Origin: Streptomyces tardus
Lineage (GTDB): Bacteria; Actinomycetota; Actinomycetes; Streptomycetales; Streptomycetaceae
Assembly (NCBI RefSeq): GCF_018101125.2
Contig: NZ_JAELVF020000001.1
Span: forward strand, 417,189 to 481,188
Reading direction: 5' to 3'
DNA length: 64,000 nucleotides
Position 1 is the first letter of the stretch, and every line of letters starts with the position of its first letter. Of this stretch, positions 1 to 8,787 are shown piece after piece. Position numbers and translations under genes: made by a program. Below the pieces are notes generated by a model that saw only the letters and a list, made by a program, of their open reading frames with translations, had not been told where the DNA came from and did not search any database.

Positions 1-1032
1 CTGACCCACGTCGACTTCTCCGACGTCGAGGTCTCCCCCGAGTTCACCGGCGACGGGCAGACCCACCGCACCTGCGGCGCCATGTACGGTACGGCCGCCG
101 CCGCGGGCAGCACGGAGGACGGGCCCGCACTGCCGGTCTTCCAGGAGGGCGAGAACCCCTTCTTCGACTGGATCTCGCACAGCATCCTCTACAACGCCTC
201 CCCCGAGCTCAAGGAGTGCCAGTCCCCCAAGGGCGTACTGCTCCCGCTCGGCGAGATGAACAAGATCATGCCGTGGATGCAGGAGGAACTCCCCGTCCAG
301 CTGCTGCGGATCGGCGACCTCCATCTGATCGGCGTCGCGAACGAGGTCAGCATCGTCTCCGGACTGCGGCTGCGCCGGACCGTCGCGGAGATCACCGGCA
401 GCGACGTCAAGGACGTACTGGTCGCCGGGCACTCCAACGCCTACGGGCACTACCTCACCACGCCCGAGGAGTACGACAAGCAGCAGTACGAGGGAGGCAG
501 CACCATGTTCGGACGCTGGCAGCTGCCGGCGATCGAGCAGACCGCCGCCGACCTCGCCACCAGGATGCGCGACGGCAGGCCCTCCCCCGACGGCCCGAAG
601 CCGCCGGACCTCTCCGACAAGCAGATCATCCGGCCCCCCGGCGTCGTCCTGGACAGTCCGCCGCTCGGCAGGAAGTTCGGTGACGTGCTGACCCAGCCGG
701 AAGCCTCCTACGGCACCGGACAGCGGGCCTCCGCGGTCTTCGCCGGCGCACACCCCAACAACGGCCTCCAGCACGGCGGCACCTACCTCACCGTCGAGCG
801 CAAGGACGGCGAGCGCTGGGCCCGGGTCGCCGACGACGGCGACTGGTCGACCAGGTTCGAGTGGAAGCGCCGGGGCGTCAGCGCCTCGCACACAACGCTC
901 AGCTGGGACATCCCGGCGGACACCGAGCCCGGCGAGTACCGCATCCGCTACAACGGCCACGCCAAGAGCCTGACCGGCACCGTCACCCCCATCGAGGGCA
1001 CCAGCGACTCCTTCACGGTCGAAGGGAGTTAG
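1..1032 (+). CDS. Neutral ceramidase, C-terminal part (5' end outside window)
   Basis: The frame is open from base 1 and ends at a TAG at 1030-1032, leaving 343 residues of a family that is usually about 650-700 residues long. Neutral/alkaline ceramidases are secreted or cell-surface enzymes that hydrolyse ceramide to sphingosine and fatty acid. The visible part has the conserved stretch AGHSNAYGHYLTTPEEYD followed by QQYEGGSTMFG, typical of the end of the catalytic domain. After a proline-rich linker, a C-terminal immunoglobulin-like domain (roughly the last 150 residues, starting near RKFGDVLTQP) matches the ceramidase C-terminal domain. The zinc ligands and signal peptide would lie upstream and cannot be checked. 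A strong hairpin follows the stop codon. Confidence 0.9.
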   Translation: MTHVDFSDVEVSPEFTGDGQTHRTCGAMYGTAAAAGSTEDGPALPVFQEGENPFFDWISHSILYNASPELKECQSPKGVLLPLGEMNKIMPWMQEELPVQLLRIGDLHLIGVANEVSIVSGLRLRRTVAEITGSDVKDVLVAGHSNAYGHYLTTPEEYDKQQYEGGSTMFGRWQLPAIEQTAADLATRMRDGRPSPDGPKPPDLSDKQIIRPPGVVLDSPPLGRKFGDVLTQPEASYGTGQRASAVFAGAHPNNGLQHGGTYLTVERKDGERWARVADDGDWSTRFEWKRRGVSASHTTLSWDIPADTEPGEYRIRYNGHAKSLTGTVTPIEGTSDSFTVEGS

Positions 1033-1055
1033 GGCCGCCGACGAACGATCCAGGC

Positions 1056-1093
1056 GGGGCGGGGCGGCGCGGACCGATGCGCCGGCCCGCCCC
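1056..1093 (+). terminator. Hairpin downstream of the ceramidase gene
   Basis: Arms 1056-1070 and 1079-1093 can form a 15-bp GC-rich stem with one mismatch around an 8-base loop, 24 bases after the ceramidase stop. There is no clear U-tract, as is common for actinobacterial terminators. Confidence 0.6.
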
Positions 1094-1292
1094 GTTCGCC
1101 GTTCGCCGCCGCGCCGCGCACGTTCAACCCCGCCGCCCGCCGCCCGCCGTACGCCGTACGGCCGCACGGGGCGCACTCCGGCGCACCGGGGCACCCGAGC
1201 GGAGGCACACTGTCACAACCTGCGATCGCACGACTACGGTTCCGAGGTCAACGATCTTCACAGGGACGGGCGTTCGGGGAGGGCGAGGGATC

Positions 1293-4200
1293 GTGTCGCG
1301 TACGGACAGGGCGGAGCGCAAGCGCAGGGCGGACATCCTGCGGTACTGGCGGGCGGTCGAGCTGTTCGGCCCGCAGAAGGTCGACAGGGTGCAACCGCAG
1401 CAGCACCGGTACCGGGTCGACGCGGGCGAACCCCTGCCCTGGGAGGAGGGCCACCGGTTCAACCGCGTTCGCCGGCCGGCGGGCAAGCGGCGGCAGCACA
1501 CCGTCTACTGCGGGGTCTACGCCGTCGAGCGCGTGCGGGACATCCTGCTGGAGGTCTTCGACGCCGACGAGGAGGAGCACGACGCACGCCTGGACGGCGA
1601 CAGCGCGCTGCTCGCCTTCGAGGTCAACGACGAGGGCCGACTCATCGAGGACTCGCTCGTCTTCTCCTCTTGTGCCTGGGCCACCGGACGCGCGCTCTCA
1701 CCGGGCCCCGCGGAACCCGGCTGGCTGGACGGTTTCGAGCAGGACGCGCAGGACTGCGAGGACGTCATCCGCCAGGTCGGCGACGGCAGGCTGCGCATCG
1801 CCGACACGACCGCGGACCGGCTGCGCCCCTTCGCCGGCATCGCCTGCGAGATCGTGCTGGGAGCGGCGACCGGGGGTATCGGGCCGGCGGCGCAGGCGCT
1901 GCTCGGCGAGGTCGCCGGAGGAGCCGTGTCCGGAGCGGCCGACGCGGCGGCGGACGCCGCCAACGAGGCGGTACGCGCGCGGCTGGACAGTACGCCCGGC
2001 GGTACGGGCGGCGACGGTTCCGGCACCGGTACGGACGGCGACGGCGGTGAGCTGGACGAGGCAGCCGCACCGCAGCTCGGCGACCAGCCTCTGACCGTGC
2101 GCGAACTCTCCGCGCTCACCCGCTGGGTGGCGAACCGGTTCCACGTGTCCGAGGCGCTGCTTCCCGACGCCGTCCGGGTGCACAGCCGCTTCGTCCCGGA
2201 ACGCGACTCCGGCACGGCCGTCGGCTCGCTCTTCCTCAACAGCTTCATCGCCTCCGACCTCGATCTGGTGGCGGCCCGGATCGAGCGAGAGGATCCGCCC
2301 GCGGCGCTTCGCGCCTACCTCGCCGCCGCCGACGGCATCCCCGTACACAGCCGTGTCGACGTACGCGAGCGGACCGCCGCCGTGTACGAGGGCGTCCAGC
2401 CCGCGCGGTTCCCCGGCGGGCGCTGGCCGGCCAGGACCGAGCATCCCCTGGTGCTCAGCCAGCAGTTCGCGGTCAACACGATCCTCGAACAGCTCGGCGA
2501 CGGCGAGGGCCTGTACGCGGTCAACGGTCCGCCCGGCACGGGCAAGACCACCCAGCTAAGGGACCTCATCGCGGCGGTACTGGTCCGGCGCGCCGAGCAG
2601 CTGGCAGCGCTGCCGCGGCCCGTGGACGCGTTCACCGGCACCGCCAGACGGTGGAAGAACGAGGGCTACGAGCGCTCGGTGCTCGCGCTCAGGCCGGAGC
2701 TCACCGGCCACGAGATAGTCATCGCCTCGGCGAACAACGGCGCGGTGGAGAACATCTCGGTCGAGCTGCCCGCGCTCGGCGCCGTCGCCGAGGAATGGCG
2801 GAGCGAGGCGGACTTCTTCGCCGCCCAGGGCAGCCTCCTGCTCCGGGGCGAACCGGCGTGGGGCACGTTGGCGGCCAAGCTGGGGAACAAGGGCAACCGC
2901 TCCGCCTTCCGGAGCGACTACTGGTTCGGGCCCACCGCAGGCGGCCGGCGCCCGGCCGGTCGGCAGGACGGCGACGCGCCCCCGGCCCCCGGTATGCGCG
3001 AGGTGCTGGTGGACGCCGCGAAACGGCCGTACTCCCCGCAGGACTGGCGCCGCGCGGTCGGGCGCTTCAAGGAGGCCTCCGACACCGTGCGGCGGCTGCG
3101 CGACGAACGGCAACGCGTCGCGCGGGCGCTCGCCGAGCTCGCCCCGGCCCTGCGTGCGGCAGAGGCGGCGGCGGCCGGCGTACCCCCGGTCGAGGCGCAG
3201 GTACGGCGCGCTCGGGCCGAACTCGACGCGGCCGAGGCGGCGTCGGCCACCCGAGCGGCGGAACTCGACCGGGCGCGTGACCGCGTGGCGGAGCACGGCC
3301 GCCGCCGCCCCGGCTGGTGGGCCCGTACCCTCCGGCTCGGTTCGGCACGCCGCTGGGACGAGGAGCGGGGGAACCTCGTTCGTGCGGAACGCTCCGCACA
3401 GGCGCAGCACGAGGAGCACACCCGTACCGCCACCGACGTACGCCGCGCCCACGAGTCGGCCCGGGCCCGGCTCGCCAGGGCCCAGAACGCGCTCCGTGCT
3501 GCCGCGGACACCGCGGAGGCCCACCAGCGAGTCCTCGACGAGGCCCGGAGTCGCCACCCGGAGTCGCTTCCCCTGCCCGAGGCCGCGGCCGCGCAGGACA
3601 CCCGGGAGGTCTCCGAGCGCCGCGAGCTGTCCTCCCCGTGGTCGGACCCCGAGTTCACCGCCGCACGCACCCGGCTCTTCCTCGCCGCGACGGCCCTGCA
3701 CCGCGCGTTCCTCGAAGGCGCCGCGGACCGGATGCGAAAGAACCTCGATGCCGCGATGGAGGTGCTCTCCGGCAACGCCCCGCCGACCCTGCCCGCCGCG
3801 GCTGTTCTCGCCGCGTGGCAGAACCTCTTCCTCGCCGTGCCCGTCGTCTCCACGACGTTCGCCTCCCTGGACCGGATGTTCGGCGGCCTCGGCGCGGGCG
3901 ATATCGGCTGGATGCTCGTCGACGAGGCCGGCCAGGCCACACCGCAGATGCCGGTGGGAGCGCTCTGGCGGGCCAGGCGGGCCGTGCTGGTCGGCGACCC
4001 GCTCCAGTTGGAACCCGTCGTCACCCTGCCCCGCAGCGGGCAGCAGGCGCTGCGTCGGAGCTTCGGGGTCGACGAGGAGTGGACGCCCGGCCGCAACTCC
4101 GCGCAGCGCGTGGCGGACCGCTCGAACACCTGGGGCACGTGGCTGCCCTCCCCCGACGACAGCGCCGAGCGTGTCTGGGTCGGTTCACCTCTGCGGGTCC

Positions 4201-4808
4201 ACCGGCGGTGCGAGTCCCCGATGTTCGACATCAGCAACCGGATCGCGTACGAGGACCTGATGGTGCAGGGCACCCCCGACCGAGGCTCGTACCCGGTCGC
4301 CGGGCGCAGTGTGTGGTGGGACGTCGCACACCACGGCGAGGGCAAGTGGTCGGCCGCCGAGGGCGAGGCCGCGAACGTGATCGTGCACCGCCTGCTCGAC
4401 CGGGGGCTGGACCCCGCCGAGCTGTTCGTGATCGCACCGTTCCGCGATGTCGCGAGGGGGCTGAGCCGCCGGCTGTGCGCGGCCGTGGACCGCGCCCGGA
4501 TCGGAACGGTGCACACGACCCAGGGCAAGGAGGCCGACGTCGTACTTCTCGTACTGGGCTCGGGTGGCGCAGCAGGGCGGGGCGCACGCGGCTGGGCGGC
4601 CGGCACGCCCAACCTCCTCAACGTCGCGGCCAGCCGGGCACGGCGGCGGCTGTTCGTGGTGGGCGACCACGGCGCCTGGAGTCGGCAACGTTACTTCGAC
4701 GTCCTGGCCGACGGGTTGCACCTGCTCACGCCGGCTGAGCAGGCCGAGATGCGCGAACTGTCGCCGCCGGGGGTGGCCGGCACGGCCTGCCGTTGCGAAC
4801 GGGGGTGA
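1293..4808 (+). CDS. Large superfamily 1 (Upf1/DNA2-like) helicase with coiled-coil insert
   Basis: A 1171-residue protein; I chose the GTG at 1293 because the purine-rich GGGCGAGGGA lies just upstream, although the frame is open further 5'. Walker A is GPPGTGKTT at residues 412-420 and the DEAG-type Walker B is LVDEAGQ at 875-881, which fits the DNA2/NAM7/Upf1 branch of SF1. Near the C-terminus are the late motifs GTVHTTQGKEADVV and NVAASRARRRLFVVGD. Between the two Walker motifs is an Arg/Glu/Ala-rich insert of about 200 residues, likely coiled coil. The N-terminal 350 residues, including an Ala/Gly-rich stretch, have no fold I recognise. It stands alone in its transcription unit. Such helicases occur both as housekeeping proteins and in antiviral islands; an accessory region begins just downstream, but no direct link is shown. 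Confidence 0.88.
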   Translation: MSRTDRAERKRRADILRYWRAVELFGPQKVDRVQPQQHRYRVDAGEPLPWEEGHRFNRVRRPAGKRRQHTVYCGVYAVERVRDILLEVFDADEEEHDARLDGDSALLAFEVNDEGRLIEDSLVFSSCAWATGRALSPGPAEPGWLDGFEQDAQDCEDVIRQVGDGRLRIADTTADRLRPFAGIACEIVLGAATGGIGPAAQALLGEVAGGAVSGAADAAADAANEAVRARLDSTPGGTGGDGSGTGTDGDGGELDEAAAPQLGDQPLTVRELSALTRWVANRFHVSEALLPDAVRVHSRFVPERDSGTAVGSLFLNSFIASDLDLVAARIEREDPPAALRAYLAAADGIPVHSRVDVRERTAAVYEGVQPARFPGGRWPARTEHPLVLSQQFAVNTILEQLGDGEGLYAVNGPPGTGKTTQLRDLIAAVLVRRAEQLAALPRPVDAFTGTARRWKNEGYERSVLALRPELTGHEIVIASANNGAVENISVELPALGAVAEEWRSEADFFAAQGSLLLRGEPAWGTLAAKLGNKGNRSAFRSDYWFGPTAGGRRPAGRQDGDAPPAPGMREVLVDAAKRPYSPQDWRRAVGRFKEASDTVRRLRDERQRVARALAELAPALRAAEAAAAGVPPVEAQVRRARAELDAAEAASATRAAELDRARDRVAEHGRRRPGWWARTLRLGSARRWDEERGNLVRAERSAQAQHEEHTRTATDVRRAHESARARLARAQNALRAAADTAEAHQRVLDEARSRHPESLPLPEAAAAQDTREVSERRELSSPWSDPEFTAARTRLFLAATALHRAFLEGAADRMRKNLDAAMEVLSGNAPPTLPAAAVLAAWQNLFLAVPVVSTTFASLDRMFGGLGAGDIGWMLVDEAGQATPQMPVGALWRARRAVLVGDPLQLEPVVTLPRSGQQALRRSFGVDEEWTPGRNSAQRVADRSNTWGTWLPSPDDSAERVWVGSPLRVHRRCESPMFDISNRIAYEDLMVQGTPDRGSYPVAGRSVWWDVAHHGEGKWSAAEGEAANVIVHRLLDRGLDPAELFVIAPFRDVARGLSRRLCAAVDRARIGTVHTTQGKEADVVLLVLGSGGAAGRGARGWAAGTPNLLNVAASRARRRLFVVGDHGAWSRQRYFDVLADGLHLLTPAEQAEMRELSPPGVAGTACRCERG

Positions 4809-4990
4809 CCGGTGATGACCGACGGCGGCGGACCGGGGCCGGTGGCCGTACGCCGACGCCCGGCGACGCCCGGCGGCGCGCGGCGACGCCCGGGAAGTTG
4901 GCTCGTTCCGGGCGTCACCGGCCGCGGTGCACACGGGTTGAGCTGCCAGGGTGGGAAACGGGCACACAAGGGACCGAGGGGCGGCTGCGG

Positions 4991-5330
4991 ATGGGCAAGT
5001 GGCGAAGTTGGGTCGGCGGAAACACGGAGACCGCGCCGTTGTCGCCGTCCCAGCGCTTCCTTTGGGGCACCGAGTTGGTCTACGAGCAGGGCTGGGCTCG
5101 CCTCCGTCCGCAGCGCCGACCTCGTCCACGTCCTCGACAAGGGCCGCCTTGTCGAGACCGGCACCCCCGACGAACTGCTCGCCACACCGGGCAGCCACTT
5201 CGCCGAGCTCTACACCCTCCAGGCCCGCACCTTCACCGGGCACCCGACCCGACCGCCGACCGGCGTACCCACCCAGCAGCAGCCACAGCCCGACCCCGCG
5301 CACCGCCCCGGCCCGAAGCAGACAGGCTGA
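4991..5330 (+). pseudogene. Remnant of an ABC exporter: N-terminus fused to C-terminus by internal deletion
   Basis: An ATG at 4991 opens a frame reading MGKWRSWVGG and then RFLWGTELVYEQGWA, which resembles the start of a Streptomyces fused TMD-NBD exporter and the start of the second remnant at 9437. Near 5097 the similarity switches frame and jumps to the extreme C-terminus of such a transporter: ASVRSADLVHVLDKGRLVE and then ELLATPGSHFAELYTLQA, the region just after the H-loop. Transmembrane segments, Walker A, signature and Walker B are all missing. About 35 N-terminal codons are thus joined to about 77 C-terminal codons by a large internal deletion. The product cannot be a working transporter. 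Confidence 0.75.
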
Positions 5331-5480
5331 CCCTCAGCTGCTCAGCTACCGGCCCCGCCCCGGTCAGCTCTACGACGCGGCGGCTCCGACAGCAATCTCG
5401 ACGAACGAGCTGACGCGACGTCATATTCACTGCTCTAATGGCCTGTTGACCATTCGACCGTTCAGCGGAGATGACCCAGC

Positions 5481-7289
5481 GTGGCGCTTGACAGTCCAAG
5501 ACTCAAAGACCTGCTACAGGACGTGGCTTCCGGCGTCCTCCAGCTACCGGATTTCCAGCGGAACTGGGTCTGGGACGACGAACGCATCCGGGAACTGATC
5601 GCCACGGTGACTCTGGACTATCCACTCGGGGTGGCCATGGCACTGGAGACCGGAGGAACCTCCCAGTTCAAGGCACGGGCACTGCACGGCGCCGAGGACG
5701 CCGGCGACCGCATGCCCGATCTGCTGCTGCTCGACGGCCAGCAGCGACTCACCTCGCTCTTCCAGGCCCTGCACAAGAACGCCCCTGTGGAGACCATCGA
5801 TTCGCGCGGCAAGCGGCTGGAGCGGTGGTACTACGTCGACATCGCAAAGGCGGTGGGCCAGCCCTCCGAGCGCGACGAGGCGATCATCTCCGTCCCGACC
5901 GACCGCCTCCTGAAGAGGGATTTCGCCCGGACGGTGGTGCTGGACCTCAGCACCCGGGAGGCCGAGTGCGCGGCCGGCCACTTTCCGCTGCACTCGGTAT
6001 TCGACGAGAGCCAGGTCAGTGCGTGGCAGCGGGAGTTCGTCAAGATCGACGACTCGCACTGGGACCTGTGGTCGAGGTTCACGGAGCAGGTGCTCCACAA
6101 GGTGCGCTCGTTTCAGGTGCCGATGATCAGGCTTTCGTCCTCCACCACCATGGACGCCGTGTGCGCGGTCTTCGAGCGCGTGAACACCGGAGGCATTCCG
6201 CTCAACGTCTTCGAGCTGCTGACAGCCACGTACGCGGGAGACCAGAACCATGTCGCCGCCCACGGCGACTACTACCGGCTTCCGGTCGAGTGGACGCAGA
6301 TCAAGAAGGAACTCACCTCGGCCTACCCGGTGTTCGGGGACCCGGAGAAAGGCGTCGAACACGGCCTGAGCAGCAGCGAGTTCCTGCAGGCCGTCACGCT
6401 CGTACGGACCTGGGAGCGCAAGCAGGAAGGACACGGGCTCTCGGTGTCCTGCAAGCGCAGGGATCTTCTCGACCTGCCACTGGCCGATTTCGGCAGACTG
6501 TCGCCCCGGGTTGCCAAAGCGTACGCGTGGGTGGGCAGTTTCCTGGAGCAGCAGTGCATCGTACGGACCAGGGACCTCCCCTACAACACGCAGCTCGTAC
6601 CGCTCGCGGCCGTACTGGCGATTCTCGGCGAGGAGGCGGACCGGAATGACGCGAAGGCACGGATCTCCCAGTGGTACTGGTGCGGCGTACTCGGGGAGAT
6701 GTACGGGGGATCGACGGAGAGCCGGATCCCCCGGGACGTCGAGCAGCTGATCGGCTGGATCCGGGGAACCCAGCGAACGGTGCCGGACACCGTCGCGGAG
6801 GCCGCGTTCCTGGACGACCGGCTCAACTCGCTGACCACGCGCAACAGCGCGGCGTACAAGGGCATCTACGCCCTGCTCGTCAAGCAGGGTGCGGTGGACT
6901 GGCACCACACCGAACGACCGCTGGACTCGGGCCGGTTGGTCGAGCACAACGTCGATGTGCGGCAGGTTTTCCCCAGGGCCTGGGTCCTCAGGCAGGACCC
7001 CGCCAACGAGCCGAGAGCTCACTCGATCGTCAACAAGACTCCCCTCTCGCTCCGGGTCAGCAAGGGCATGACCGGTTCGCCCGCCTCCTATCTGAAGTCG
7101 CTGATGCTGGAGTCGGGCATGCGTCCCGAATGGTTCGACGATGTCATCGCGACGCATCTGATCGACCCGGCCACACTGCACGAGGCGGACTTCGAGCGGT
7201 TCTACGAGAACCGCTCGAAACAGCTGCTGGAGCTGGTGCGGGCGGCAATGGGCAAGCGCACCGTCTTTCGTGACTCGGAGAACTGGTGA
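5481..7289 (+). CDS. DUF262 (GmrS/DndB-like) protein with degenerate HNH (DUF1524-like) C-terminus
   Basis: A 602-residue protein starting at GTG 5481, with GGAG 10 bases upstream. The N-terminal third is a clear DUF262 domain: LPDFQRNWVWDDERIREL near residues 22-39, LLLDGQQRLTSLFQAL near 81-96 with the DGQQR motif at 85-89, and FERVNTGGIPLN further on. In GmrSD, SspE and BrxU this ParB-like domain binds and hydrolyses NTPs to gate a nuclease. The C-terminus lines up with the His-Me-finger DUF1524 region. Here the usual (D/H)HIFP reads RQVFP at 494-498, so the general-base histidine is replaced by Gln, while the later SIVNKTPLS element (N518) is kept. It ends in a GTGA overlap with the CBS-HEPN gene, implying translational coupling. 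A role in phage or plasmid defence is inferred from family and context. Confidence 0.85.
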   Translation: MALDSPRLKDLLQDVASGVLQLPDFQRNWVWDDERIRELIATVTLDYPLGVAMALETGGTSQFKARALHGAEDAGDRMPDLLLLDGQQRLTSLFQALHKNAPVETIDSRGKRLERWYYVDIAKAVGQPSERDEAIISVPTDRLLKRDFARTVVLDLSTREAECAAGHFPLHSVFDESQVSAWQREFVKIDDSHWDLWSRFTEQVLHKVRSFQVPMIRLSSSTTMDAVCAVFERVNTGGIPLNVFELLTATYAGDQNHVAAHGDYYRLPVEWTQIKKELTSAYPVFGDPEKGVEHGLSSSEFLQAVTLVRTWERKQEGHGLSVSCKRRDLLDLPLADFGRLSPRVAKAYAWVGSFLEQQCIVRTRDLPYNTQLVPLAAVLAILGEEADRNDAKARISQWYWCGVLGEMYGGSTESRIPRDVEQLIGWIRGTQRTVPDTVAEAAFLDDRLNSLTTRNSAAYKGIYALLVKQGAVDWHHTERPLDSGRLVEHNVDVRQVFPRAWVLRQDPANEPRAHSIVNKTPLSLRVSKGMTGSPASYLKSLMLESGMRPEWFDDVIATHLIDPATLHEADFERFYENRSKQLLELVRAAMGKRTVFRDSENW

Positions 7290-8320
7290 GCGCGGCCATG
7301 CAGACACCGACCAACGACGAGCTGCGAACACTGGCCGGAAAGAAGCTGCCGCTCCCCGACTTTCTGGCGCTCTTCGGCACTCGCGTGCGCAACGACCAGA
7401 TCGCGCTGGGCATCAACCAGGCGCTCAGGGGGGTCGGACTGACGACTCTGCCGGACTTCACCCACTGCGGTTCCCGCGCGGATATCCACCTGCTGGCGAT
7501 CGAAGCGGACGAACCGGTGGTGCCGGAAGAGGAGTCGGAGGAGACCGACGACGACCTGACCCGGGGCGCCCTGCCGACCCAGTCGTTCCGCATCGCGGAT
7601 GTGCCTGCGGCGAACAACGGTGTCGACTCCATACTGCCCAACACCCCGCTCACTGAGGCGACTTACCACATGCGGGCCAAGAACTACTCCCAGCTCGCGG
7701 TGCTGGAGAACGGTTCCACGCTGCGCGGGGTGGTCAGCTGGGAGTCCATCTCCCTGATGTACGAGCTCGGGAAGAGCTCAACTCTGGCGAACGCCATGAT
7801 CGACGACCCTCCGGTGGCCGAGGCGCACCAGGACTTCTTCTCGCTGCTCCCGATGGTCAGCGAGCACGGCTACCTGCTGGTACGCGGTGGGAACGGCCAC
7901 TTCAGCGGAATCGTCACCGCCTCCGACATCACCGAGCGCTTCGAGGCGACCGCCTGGCCGTTCTTCATGGTCGGCGAGATCGAGTACAGGCTGCGCAAGT
8001 GTCTGGGCGCCAGACTCGACCCCGACAACATCCGTGCGGTTCAGTGGAAGAACAAGCAGACCGGTCTGATCACCGACCTGATGTTCAACGGCTACGTGAA
8101 GCTGCTGCACACGGGACAGCAGGACCCGGCACTCTGCGCAAAGGCAGCAGAGAACTGGACCGAACTGGGCTGGGCGGTGAGCCGCAACCAGTTCGTCTAC
8201 CAGCTGGACCGGGTGCGCGACATCCGCAATCGAATCGCCCATTTCGATCCCGAGCCGCTGCCCCCGCAGTACGCCGAAGAGCTACGGCAGTTCGTCCGAC
8301 TGCTGCGCCAGCTCACCTGA
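7286..8320 (+). CDS. CBS-pair protein with C-terminal HEPN/Swt1-like domain
   Basis: A 344-residue protein whose GTG start overlaps the DUF262 stop codon by 4 bases; an in-frame ATG at 7298 is an alternative. After an N-terminal segment of about 100 residues with an acidic stretch, residues about 115-225 form a CBS pair (LRGVVSWESI and GHFSGIVTASDITERFEAT), a module that usually senses adenine nucleotides. The last 120 residues are helical and start FFMVGEIEYRLRKCL. They end with RDIRNRIAHFDP, where R314-x4-H319 fits the R-x4-6-H motif of HEPN ribonucleases and resembles the Swt1-type HEPN domain. A nucleotide-gated RNase that acts with its coupled DUF262 partner is a reasonable inference, but HEPN domains can also be non-catalytic binding modules. 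Confidence 0.75.
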   Translation: MSAAMQTPTNDELRTLAGKKLPLPDFLALFGTRVRNDQIALGINQALRGVGLTTLPDFTHCGSRADIHLLAIEADEPVVPEEESEETDDDLTRGALPTQSFRIADVPAANNGVDSILPNTPLTEATYHMRAKNYSQLAVLENGSTLRGVVSWESISLMYELGKSSTLANAMIDDPPVAEAHQDFFSLLPMVSEHGYLLVRGGNGHFSGIVTASDITERFEATAWPFFMVGEIEYRLRKCLGARLDPDNIRAVQWKNKQTGLITDLMFNGYVKLLHTGQQDPALCAKAAENWTELGWAVSRNQFVYQLDRVRDIRNRIAHFDPEPLPPQYAEELRQFVRLLRQLT

Positions 8321-8371
8321 GGCTCGCGCCGGTTGCGGCACGAACTTCAGCCGACGAAAGGCAGCCCTGCA

Positions 8372-8618
8372 TTGCGTCCCAGCCCGGTTGAGCCAAGCGG
8401 CGCTTCGGGGCGGGAAGCCGAGGGTCGGCTCAGGCGGCGGTGTGGACGGCCGGAGGACGCCGTCGGCCCCCGTCGATGCATTTGTCGACGGGGGCCGACG
8501 TCTGCGCAGGCCGGCTCCTACTCGCCCTTGAGTGACTGACGAAGGAGGCCCAACCACTCGCCGGGAACAACAGCACCGGACCGTGCGGCACCTTGCTGTC
8601 GCGGACGGGGACTCTTCA
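8372..8618 (-). pseudogene. Decayed DUF397 gene end and its terminator, second copy of the 13.7-kb locus
   Basis: About 245 bases match, with substitutions and small indels, the end of the intact DUF397 gene and its flank at about 13669-13916. On the minus strand the remnant still reads VRDSKVPHGPVLLFPASGW before a one-base deletion removes the native ending and stop; the 5' half of the gene is gone. It contains the long hairpin listed separately. This makes the segment from here to 13.9 kb flanked by diverged direct repeats. Confidence 0.65.
8461..8500. terminator. 16-bp perfect hairpin after the CBS-HEPN gene
   Basis: Arms 8461-8476 and 8485-8500 are perfectly complementary around an 8-base loop. 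The hairpin corresponds to the terminator beside the intact DUF397 gene at 13758-13791. It could now end transcription of the DUF262/CBS-HEPN operon. Confidence 0.65.
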
Positions 8619-8787
8619 GCCGCAGCGGTCTCGTGGCGCAGAACTTCGAACGCTGGCGGTGCACCGCAATGCCTTCTGTCAAGGTGTCCCGGACGTGGGT
8701 GTCTCATCGTTCGGGAAGCTCACGCCCCCGGCGTGCGAGCGGGGACAAAGCGCCATCGCTGCTGAGGCACACCGCCAGGAGGAACCA

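Noticed and set aside
861..1292. Upstream extension of the helicase frame into the ceramidase gene
   Set aside because: It overlaps the ceramidase in another frame and crosses its terminator; the GTG at 1293 with a purine-rich leader is a better start.
2556..3701. Antisense frame of 381 codons within the helicase gene
   Set aside because: Its translation is Arg/Gly/Ala-rich with no motif, typical of antisense shadow in high-GC DNA.
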